This document shows positions 9,209 through 19,500 of a stretch of 22,175 nt of DNA, piece by piece; position 1 is the stretch's first letter; every line of letters starts with the position of its first letter. Source of the DNA: Isohypsibius dastychi (Eukaryota; Tardigrada; Eutardigrada; Parachela; Isohypsibiidae); assembly GCA_034696485.1 (NCBI GenBank), contig JAQIWT010000365.1, forward strand, positions 1 through 22,175, written 5' to 3'. A program made the position numbers and the translations under genes. Under the pieces are notes generated by a model. The model was not told where the DNA came from. It did no database searches and saw only the letters and a list, made by a program, of their open reading frames with translations.

Positions 9209-9674
9209 ATGTTGAACAAAGTGCCTGTTACACCGCTGTTTTGTTTTTTAGCTTTTCTCGCGTTTTTCTCCATGAACTCTCGAACGAAAGTTGATGCTCA
9301 GTTGACCTTTAGCCCAGCGATCGGCTGGCGTGGTCAACAAAGACCATCTGCACAAATGTACGCAGCGATACGACCGACCATCAAGCCAAAATACTGGTCT
9401 CCGCGCATTTGGGGGCTAGCACAGAAACGGAGTCCGGAGATCATGATCGGAGATAGCTTAGGAGACATCGAGAGTGATGCCACATCAACCGAAAGAAACG
9501 AATTGCCAGAATGTGAAACTTTGAGACGAGTTCTACAACAGCGAGGTTTTCGCATGCCCCAGGAACTTCTGGTCGTAAGTTATATTTACGATACTTCTTG
9601 GCGGACTATGTAATAATGCTCAGCTTTTGTTTCAGAACATCAGAAAATTATTCCAGCAGTGCACACAAAAATGA
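9209..9674 (+). CDS. Secreted peptide precursor, AKH/RPCH-like
   Basis: Two exons, 9209-9574 and 9636-9674, are joined across a 61-nt phase-0 GT-AG intron, giving a predicted 134 aa. The first ATG is at 9209; an upstream TTG in the same frame is not a start. Residues 1-30 form a signal peptide with core LFCFLAFLAFF and a cleavage site after VDA. The mature protein would then begin QLTFSPAIGW (residues 31-40). An N-terminal Gln able to form pyroglutamate, the LTFS block and the GW match AKH/red-pigment-concentrating hormones, which begin with forms such as QLTFS or QLNFSPGW. Here two extra residues (AI) precede GW, and the usual Gly-Lys-Arg amidation site is replaced by RGQQR. A dibasic KR at 73-74 could release a second fragment. 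Two cysteines (102, 131) in the C-terminal region recall AKH precursors. The secreted-precursor call is good; the hormone family is tentative. Confidence 0.6.
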
Positions 9675-11010
9675 ATTCATTTTTTCAAGTTGGTTCAACG
9701 CTGTCTGGCGAGCTGAGTATTCCTATCATCAGTGAATGAGATTGTTGTTGATATGTCACCGGTTTTTCGGACTTGAGAGCTATTACGTCATATCGCTTTG
9801 CGCAAACAAATAAATTCGGACCATTGCAAAAATTTCCCGGAATCTTTTCACTCTGGGAATGTTGATTGCAGGGTTCACTACTTAGCCATTGTGGATGACG
9901 ATACAAGGTGTAATCACTGATAGCTGTCTTGATTCAATGAGTTCACATCTACAGATTTTTCGGTTCATGAAATTTTCAAAACTTCAATTGAGATATCTTG
10001 AACGGTAATTGGCAAAACTATTCACGTGCATCCGGTTCACATGACTATCTGGTGAGAACGTGAAAATGTCAGTGCATGTCATGTCATCATCCCCTATCCA
10101 GGTAAATGCAACGCCTTATACTGTAATACAGTGTCGTGCTGAATTTAACATTATACTTCTCGAAAACCAACCATTATACATCCACGTAATCTGTCGACAT
10201 CGCGAACATGCGATACAGTGAAAGGTCACGAATCCGAACAATATTGACATATACTCCCGATTATCCTACATTAATCCTGAACAGATCAAGTACTTTGATT
10301 CTTCGTTGAGCGGCTCATCTGATTCGCGGTAAACTCGACATGACGGGAAAGGTCAATCATGGCAATAAGTTCAGTTCAACCAAAATCAGTTTGGGTCTGA
10401 AACACAACATATGGATTTCCAAGACACAAACCACACGTACAGTATACAGAAAATATCTGCTAAACTGTCCGAACAGAGTGCTCAACACTCAATAGTACTG
10501 TAATGCCGCGACCAGATTTTGCAAAATTATTGCTGGGGTGGTGTTCTTTCTCCATTTGAACGTAGATTAGCAAGTAGATTACCCAGCTGAGTTTAGTTTT
10601 TCTAATTGGGAAAAAACTTCTGCACGGTCTGGTCGAACCAGACCATGTGTCCGCCGCACAAAAGTGTTTGCTGGCAAATACATCAGAAAACCGGATCGGA
10701 CTGTTATCTGATGAAAGCAGGGTAACTAAATGTCCTTTGGGAATCGGACAACTAGACACTTGCTGGACTACACTTGTGACGGTAAAGCACGCTTAGTATT
10801 GCCATTAATGCAACATAAAACAAAGTCCCAGCGGTCCGACAGCAGAGGATTAGAGCAAACAAGACAGTAGCAGAACTGGTTCTCGAATTCCTCCCAGTCG
10901 ACGCAAAGGTGAAATTATACGTAGACCAAATCCCGGAAGTGCTAGCCCTGAATGTGCAGTTACTGTACCTCTAGATTACGTTGTCTTATGTAACACTCTC
11001 GTTCAGTCGT
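9675..11010. other. Intergenic between the peptide gene and the gustatory receptor
   Basis: A possible AATAAA poly(A) signal for the peptide gene is at 9809-9814. The rest shows no coding exon: the open frame at 10460-10759 (minus) has no features. An ACCTCTAG just before 10976 could act as a splice acceptor, so an untranslated or short upstream exon of the receptor gene is possible. Confidence 0.4.
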
Positions 11011-12432
11011 ATGCAGTATGTGACCGGCACTCCGTTGATGATTTTTCCGGACTCGAAAATCATGAGTCCAAGGATGACAAACCAACCGTTTCGGCCAAAT
11101 AGTGTGTACATTCGTTTATTACTTGGTGAGACATTTGGCATCAAAGGCGTGAAAGCTGTTATTCTTCGCGGCTTGAGGTGGATTCTTCCTGCGTTTGTCT
11201 TTTTATATGGAATTCTCGATCTCATAAACACCGTTCAGAATTTCCACAAGAAATCTGGCAGTTTCATCATAAGAACTGTGACGTTCACTGGAATTTCAAC
11301 GCATTTGCTATGCATTTCTTGGGAGATGGTTCTGTTCATGAAATCAGGAGATGCTGTTAATGAGCTGGAACGGCAGTTGGCTGAAACAAGATTTGATCAG
11401 GCAGCTACACATTCTCGAAAGATTTCGTGGCTCATATACATCTCAGTCAGTTTACTTGCAACTACTAATAAAATTTATTCCCTGTTCCCTGCAGTGCTGA
11501 AGCCAGTCACCGATGGAACTACGTTGTGGGTCATGTGGGATCTTCCAACATTATCGGGAATCTTGCTTCCAAGAATCGTCATGCTCTTTTGTGATTTACT
11601 GGTCTTCCCCACTGACTTTTTTATCGTTGAAATCTGCATCCAACTATCCGAAAGAGCTTCGTTTTATCTGAATCAACTAAAACGATTCTGCAAAGGTCAC
11701 CATTACGAACAGTCTGCCGCCGAGCTCGATACGCTTTTGATTCACGAGGAAAACCAAGACAAGCTGATTTATCTGTCCAATAAAGTTTTCAGTCAAGTAC
11801 TTCTCGCTTTTTTTAGCGGAAAGATGCTCACAATTTCGTCGATCGTTGCATCACTCTTCTATAATGTGGCATATGACCCAAGCAATGTTGTCAGATTTTC
11901 GCTTTATATTTTGACCGAAATCATCGTGCTTGTCACAGTCGTATATTTTCTGGCTGAGGTTTATAAAAATGTGAGTTGTGTCCGACGCTTTTCTTCGAAC
12001 ACTCACTCATGAAGGTCTTTTGCAGTCGGAACCTGTTAAAATGTGGTGGACAAAAATTTTGAAAATCAAGAGAACAACCCTAAAAGTAAGAGTACCAATG
12101 TGACTTCAAGATTCAATCACCATATTTATCTTCATTCAACCTTCAAGGGCAATTCGGCAGAAGAGCTGGACAAGGTTCGAGATGCGATGCCGGCGATAAC
12201 TATGAGACCACAAGCTCTGAGTGTGGGCGGGTTCGTGGATATGACACTGTCGGCGGCCGTGACAGTATGTTCATTCAGTTTTTTCTCATTTTTCGTTCCT
12301 GATATTCCACGTGATCAATAGATGATGACCACCCTAGTTGGGATCACGCTGTTTCTTCTTGAGCGCTCACATGACGACAGTGCTCCATGTAACTCCACGC
12401 GGAACAGTTCGTCAGCGGCATACACCAACTGA
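11011..12432 (+). CDS. Gustatory-receptor-like seven-TM protein
   Basis: Four exons, 11011-11970, 12026-12085, 12148-12264 and 12322-12432, are joined across 55-, 62- and 57-nt introns, all phase 0. They give 1248 nt and 415 aa. The first in-frame ATG is 11011; a TAG lies just upstream. Hydrophobic segments fall near residues 55-73, 86-109, 138-158, 185-212, 259-287, 292-314 and 369-393, which is seven. A long cytoplasmic-type loop lies before TM5. The short C-terminal exons, each phase 0, with the last spanning TM7 (TMMTTLVGITLFLLE), match the gene architecture of arthropod gustatory receptors. The usual TY-x5-QF signature in TM7 is only loosely matched (T near the start, E in place of QF). 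Such proteins form ligand-gated cation channels in chemosensory cells; the ligand cannot be predicted. The seven-TM call is strong; the Gr family is likely but divergent. Confidence 0.8.
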
Positions 12433-13573
12433 CTGTCGGCCAGGCGGGCTCCCAGCGATTGTGCAAGCTTTCGTTCCAAGGTTCCCAAACCTGGAGCATC
12501 TAGGTTTCTTTAGTTCAGAAAATGAAAGCATGGTCTCGTCTGAGCTGCATGGTAATCTACTAAAATAATCGCTAGAATAGAGTCTACTAGAGTAATCGCG
12601 ACCGATACACCGTTACATCGTGAAAATACACCTTGCTGTTCCAGTTTACTACTGCAGGCTCATTTTTGTATCCACTGTCCGTGACAGCACTGTCGAGCGT
12701 TCTTATCTATTAGGCTACTGCCATTGTGAATTGTCAAAGAAACTTTTCTCCATACCCTATAAACCATGATCTGTTTTGCTTTCACGCTTATGGTAACAGT
12801 CTTCTGCATGCTTTGTATTTGAAAGCAAACAATATTCTCCGTATCCGCAGCGCCTGAAATTCTCCTGTGTCTCGTATAAATGCACACCGAGTTCTGAGCG
12901 AGAGTGTCTCTAATAATGATTGTCTGAACATACATTCCAAATTTACTGCGAAGCACAAGGGACTGCTGATTGACATAATCCATCCAGGAGCAAGCACTTT
13001 GGACCAACTTCATTGCCCAGGTGCCATGTTCACCCCTCAGAATCAATCAAGATATCTGAGTAATCACCAGGATTTTCTTCTAGGAAACAGCGTGGAAGTG
13101 ACCGGATTTCCTCTCGGTGCCAAACGGCGAAATGCTTGATGGATACGTGGCGCATCACAGTGCTATATCTGCGTTGTTACCAACTCCTTATTTCATTCCA
13201 TTTGACTCCTATTCTATTTGACATTCTGGAGAATGGAGATCTTACTGTACAACAATCTGGAAACACAGGACTGGTTGTGATTCCATGCAAGGTTTTACGA
13301 AATCAACCAAAATGTCTTTTTGATCAACTTCATTTAACAACAAAAGGTCACAAATTAACGCAAAAGGGCACAGATGTACAGTAATACTAAAAAACATCCA
13401 AAAAGATTAATCAGGAACCGGTGGATAACAGATTTTCCCGCAATGCAAACACCGTCCAACAAATCAATGACAACTTAAAAAAGTCGGTTGGGGGATTAAA
13501 AAAAATGACACGGAAAAGGAACCAGGGTTTCTGAAAAACTCATTAAAAACCAAATGCGCAAGTCTGCCATTCT
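12433..13573. other. Intergenic between the receptor and the Slingshot 3' end
   Basis: About 1.1 kb between converging genes. Overlapping short frames on both strands at 12660-13139 show no domains or spliceable continuation. The region near 13380-13560 is A-rich and probably holds the Slingshot 3' UTR, though no canonical AATAAA was found there on the minus strand. Confidence 0.4.
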
Positions 13574-16500
13574 TCAGACTTGCGCTGCTTGGGGGGCAGG
13601 ATTACTAGTCAGCTCATCAAAATACTTGACAAGCGTTTGAACCGGATCTTTGGGTTTGAGATACGTTGAGACGTGAATCGATGCCGGGCGAGTGCGTAAA
13701 TATTTATTCTCTTTAACTGGAGGGACTGTCGTAGGAACGCTCTGGCGGGTTTTTCCAACACGAGGTGTCGTCTTCAGCTGAAACCGAAAAAACCCATGCA
13801 CAAACCACATCGAAATCCAAGCATCAAATTCTACCTGGCTAAGTAGATTCCTCATGCCCGGGGTTGGGTCGGTTGATAAAGACGTCGATCTGGTCTTCTG
13901 ACTCGAACCGGAAGTTGCCGCACTACTTTCACAAACAACTCTCATCATCCCAAAAGTGTCATCATTCGTTGCAGAATCCTCTTTTGGCGGCACTTCGTCG
14001 ATCGGTTCCCACTTGATACTTTTTCGTTCCTTCTTCGATCTCGATGTTTTCGTGGATATTCCAAGGTAGAAAGTAGCGGGTCGCGATGACAGTCGCGATG
14101 ATAATTTCAGTGATTCCGTGCGCTGAGGTACGGAGGGGGAGAGGTTGGGTGCAGAGAAGAACTCAGAGGAGGCTCGCCGGAGATTCGATGAAGTGAGAGC
14201 GTCGAGCTCTGATAAAGAGTATTGGGAGGGTTTAGTTGTATCACAGAGCGAGAGAGTTGAGCCGGAAGTTGATGCAGTTTGCCAACTTGAACGATGTTTA
14301 CTGAAAAAACACAAGCCTCAGTCTTATATTGGGTAATTCAAGCAGCTGCAATTTCCAAAAGTATAGATCCTTAGTCTCGCTACTTTTAAAAATCTCGACT
14401 CCCTGACCAATCGATTTAGCTGTTCGTATCTAATCTTCGTACCAATTTGGAACAATATGTCTTTTCAAAGCATTTTTTCGAAACGAGTTGAAGATTCGAT
14501 AAAGTATTAAATACTTTAGAACTAAATACTTTAGATTCGTCATCTTGATCACCTAAAATTAAATTATTACCTTGCTTCTAGTATTCCCTGATAAACTTCC
14601 AATTGCCGCATAAATCCCGGGTTGGGCTGTACGCAACTGCGCCGTTCTTTGACAAAATTCAGCGCCTCATCACGACTCCAGTCGTTAGCCTTCATTACAT
14701 AAGCAATGACGACGGAAGCCGATCGGCTGACACCCATCTTGCAGTGGACCAACACTTTCTTGCCATCTCTCTTGGCTTCCGTAATATGCCGAATTGCCTC
14801 TTCCCAGTGATGTAACATGATCTCATTTTCCTCATCGTTTACACGGATGTTGCGATAGTCAAATGTGTGCGGAAACGAGTTGGTGATTTCCGTAGTGACG
14901 TTCAACACCAGCCCGATGTTCTTCTCTTTCAACTCCTCCAAATTACTGGCGTTCCACTCAGTGCCTGTAATCAAAATCTCAATTACATTCAGCAATTTAA
15001 AAGATTATTCACATAAATTCACAACAATTAAAGACGTCAGAATCACTGAAACTATACCGTGCAAAATATTATTTTTGGGTTACCTTATCCCATGTAAAGT
15101 ACTGTATGCCACGGTTTTTTGTTCACCACTCTAATCCAAGCATGTATATCAGCCGGATTTCTTACAAGGAAACATTGCAATTTTCAGAACCAATTTTTAC
15201 CAAAATCATTCCAACATTTCATTTCGAGATTTTTCTTTCGAGTTGAGAAAGGTGTAACAATAAAAACCTGAATTTCATGCACGTAAAAATCCAACAAATT
15301 AAATCATCACCTCACTTTACACGCCAAAAAACCTGTAACGGCGATCATCAGCATTTACTGAAATAATGGAACATTTGGTTGGAGCTCATCTACTCGGTAG
15401 TTGTGTTATTCCGTTTTTCTGAATTGCTTGAAATTTCGGACTCGCTCTGATAACTGCTCAAAGGTCATGATGACCGATGTTTGGAAGAAAGAAGATAGAG
15501 ACATTTCAGCTGGTTGCCCGGGCTTCAAGGATGAAATTATTCCACCGGAGTCTTTGAAGTCCTTGTTTACTTTGCCACAGATGACTGAAGTACTAAAAGT
15601 ATCAAACTCTTACGAGAAACAAAGAGAGCAGGCTCTCAAACAGCATGGCCAGATTCCCGTCTACCCAATTCCACGAGACTCCCCGCTTCTGTCAAATGGG
15701 CCAAACCGGGCACCAAAGGCTTCTTTGTCCCATTATTTCGATTCGGTGCGACCAATTGACATTGACCCAGAAATGCTGCACGAAAACAACAGCTGGATCC
15801 GCGACAAAGCACGGAGCCTTTTGGATCGTAAGATTCAACATGGCATCATGTAGAAAACACTGACCGATTCTCATCCAGGAACTCAACTGAGATCACCCAT
15901 CCAAGAAGCAGAACCATATTCTGAACGCGATGTGTCCGACGAAGAGTCACTGCGAAACGCAGAGGAATCTGATCCTGTCGAGTCAACATGTGGTTGGGAA
16001 TCCGATCTGACACAGCTCACATCAGACCGACAGACAAAACCAAGTTTGTCCAGAAAATCTCGACTGGTTCTTCAGAAGCAACCTCCCTTGATCAAATTCA
16101 GTTCACGACATGAAGTAGTTCTACCAATTTTCGCGAAATAAAAAAAAATGTCGAGAATATTGAACTTTTGCAGGTCGCGAGACCGCGAACTCCGGAGCTT
16201 GATTTGTTTCAATCGGAGAGCTCTACGCGGAGAAACTCGACCTGGAACGAACAGCCACGAAAGTGGCGATCGCCATCCTATCTGGGAAGCACCACTGAAC
16301 CAAGGCCAAGCAAGCAGACAATACCCCTTCAGTACAGGTTCGACGAAGAGCAGCAAGCGTATGTCCAGGAAGACAAGGATTCAGTTGTCACCCATAACCT
16401 AACGTGCGCAATCGACCCGAATTACCAACCTTCAGCAGCCTGCACGAACATATCCAAGTATTTCCTGAGCGTTCACGTGAAACAAAGTTTTCAAGGTAAA

Positions 16501-19500
16501 AATCACTTTCAACACTGTCATTACCGTGCAGCTAACCTTAGACCCCGACCGAATGTTTTCTGGCACACATGCAGTTCAAGGTTCCACATTATTCTTTCTT
16601 GCAGTTAGGGAGTTGTTTTTCGAGCTTCGAAAACAACTGTCTGCTTCGTGCGGTTCCAACTTCTTCACAGTGAAAACCTCACGCGGCGACCGCAAGATTC
16701 ACGAAGAACTGCTGACCCCATGGATGACCCCATCAATCAAATATCCACATGCACATGTTTATGCAAAATATACACAATCCTACGAGACCTCAGATTGTGA
16801 TCCTGATCACCGCCCACCAATCGTTCCCAAAGTACTCGATCTGAAGCAGTTTGAAGTTGGAGAAGTTGAATGGTTCCTCAAATTCTTACACGGGGCGGCA
16901 AAAAGTCAAGAAATGGACGACCAACTGATCGGCCTGGTTTCGCTGCTGTCCTTTCAAATGGGACTCTTCAAACTCCATCAAGTTGCAGAAGAGATTATAA
17001 AAAAGCGTTTCAAAGATATCAATGTTCTACAAGAACTTATGCAAGCTGCAGAAAACGGATCGATGTGGCTGCACTTTGCCGCCTTTGACCTGTAAGTCCC
17101 CTGAGCTCTTCGTGACATTGTCTGTCAAAAAATCCAAATCTTTTTCAAAGATTGACCAGCAATTTCTACTTCTACTATCACGGACACACGTTCCTCGATT
17201 GGGGTCACCACGAGCTCCTGTTGTACATCAAATCCGATGAACTCAGGCTGCAGGTGAGCCGAACATCACGAAACACGCTCACTGAACACTGAGCAGTCCA
17301 CAACTCTTATTTTAGGCAGAGTGAGCTGGACGTCTTCAAAATGATACGCAAATGGGTCTCTCACAATCCCTCTCGCCAAGAAAATGCCAGCGAACTCCTT
17401 CAAGCTATCCGGTTTTTCCGAATGACAATCGAAGAGCTTTACGAGTGTCTTTCAACAAACGCCAAAACCGAGTACTTCAATTTCTCCGAGCTGCAAGTCC
17501 TCATCACGATGCACTTGCTAATTCAAGACCACATCAAACGCGACGATATATTTGAGCTCCCTCTTCCTGCCGATCGTGTCTGTATAAACCTGGAAGCGTG
17601 GAACCCGCGCTTGATCTACACCAAGAACCTAAAAGCGAAACCATTCTTCGAAATGCAAGAACCGTTCATCCATGATACTGTTGTTGCTGACGCGACAGAA
17701 CTAGAGAAAGAATACGAGGAACTTCTAGATAGCCAGCGAAGATCAATGTTGGCACGGGAGCGACAGGAACGAGTGTCAAAGGACGAAAACGCACGTTATC
17801 TGGAAATGTTTGAAAGGATGGGAATCAGCACGGAAGGACGGAATGAAAAGACTGTTGAAATGCTCAAATCGAAAGAACTCCAGAAACTTGTTGACTTCCT
17901 CGAACCTCCCCACGCAAAGTGGCCATGGCCAAGAACCCCAGCAAATGGGAAACTTGAACATCGAAAACAGGCTCAAGCTCTTTGAGCACCGCTAACAGAT
18001 CTTTCTAAAGCCCTGGTCTGAACTGGAAACTTTCGAGTTTCCAAAATTAAAATCAAAATATCATTTCAAAACTTATATGTCACACAAATAAAAAAAAATC
18101 GTCCAACAACCAAAAAAAGTATGTGCCCCCCCCCCCCCCTTAAAATATTAGGTTTCACAAAAGCATGGCACATTATTTTTCATAATTTGTGGACTTCATA
18201 TCTAATTCTCTGACTTATGTACTCACCGAGATAGAGATAGTCCAGTATTTGCGACGCCGAATCCATCTGTCCCAGGATGACCAGTATTTCATGGTCAATG
18301 AATGATTTATGGGCACTGAGGTCGCAATCAAGTTTCTCCTCAACTCTTTTTCTGATTTCTTTGCTGTTGACCTGTTCGAGGTCGACTTTGAACATGACGT
18401 CTCGGAGGCAATTCCTGATTCGCTTTTCGATGTCATTATACTCGCGCTGCCGATGCCTCGACATCAATGGGGATAACGGACGCCGATTACCCGACTCCGC
18501 GGCATGCTCCGCGCTACGAAGACAAGAAAATTGCAAAAACATACCAAATCTTCAAATATACAAAATCCCAATCTCCGGAAACTGCAATGGGAGTATCGAG
18601 ATTTCTTTTGATTAACCTAATTACAAACACAGAAAACACCCTGACTGGCTAAATTCAGAGTCACCGTAACCGAGAGATCTTGAGAAACATCCTAAACCAG
18701 ATTTCTCAAAAAGTCTTGAGCCGAATAAGATAAATCGATCAGAACTCAGAAATCATACTTCTTCAAAAGTCATTTATATTTTTTCTTTTACGACGGCAGA
18801 ATCGCCGATTCTCATACCTCGATACTAAATCATCAACTGGAAGATGCCACTCAGAAATCCATTGTGAATCGATTCTTCTGACATAATCATCGATCCACGC
18901 ATGACTGGGTACGATCAAGCCGGAAGACGAAATAGACGCGCTCTCATAAGCATTGTTGGTCGTGGTTGTCGTTACGGAAGTTGTTTCAGTGAAGGTTGGG
19001 TGATCTTTGGTAAATGTTGTCGTTGTAACGGAACAATGTGAAGAAACCGACATGCGATGCGCGCTAAGGGGAGCTCCAGGTGCAAGCTGGTGATGATGCT
19101 TGGCGTTCTCACTGGCTTTTAACAACGTCTGCAGAACTGACCACATTGCCTGTACACTCATCGGCTTGAAGGTGTGCTGACGATCGCCATTCTCGATTCG
19201 GAAGCCGCTGTAACAACAACAAAGCTCTCAAAACTTCTTTAGGGAAAGCAGATCAACAGTAATAATAAATATCTCAATATCATCAAAAGGAATGTTTTTT
19301 CTCGCTGGAAACTATTATTCGCAACCAAAACATGGTCATAATACGGCACTGCGCTTTTAATCTGTACTTTCCAGTCTTAAAAATATGACATCGAAAATAT
19401 ACGAGAATTCTGAATTCATCTGTTTCCAGTGAAAAAACACTTTTCAACAAGAAACCGTCTAGTATTTTAGGCATTTCGCGCTTCCTGTACCTGGGATACG

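Noticed and set aside
10460-10759. Minus-strand open frame of 99 codons
   Set aside because: No recognisable motifs or spliceable partner exons; probably chance.
12660-13139. Overlapping open frames on both strands of 90-128 codons
   Set aside because: No family features, no clear splice continuation, and equal length on both strands suggests chance.
16581-16604. A 24-nt intron inside BTB exon 4
   Set aside because: It has GT-AG ends and is in frame, but is too short; the sequence reads as BTB-like (FFLAV) when kept.
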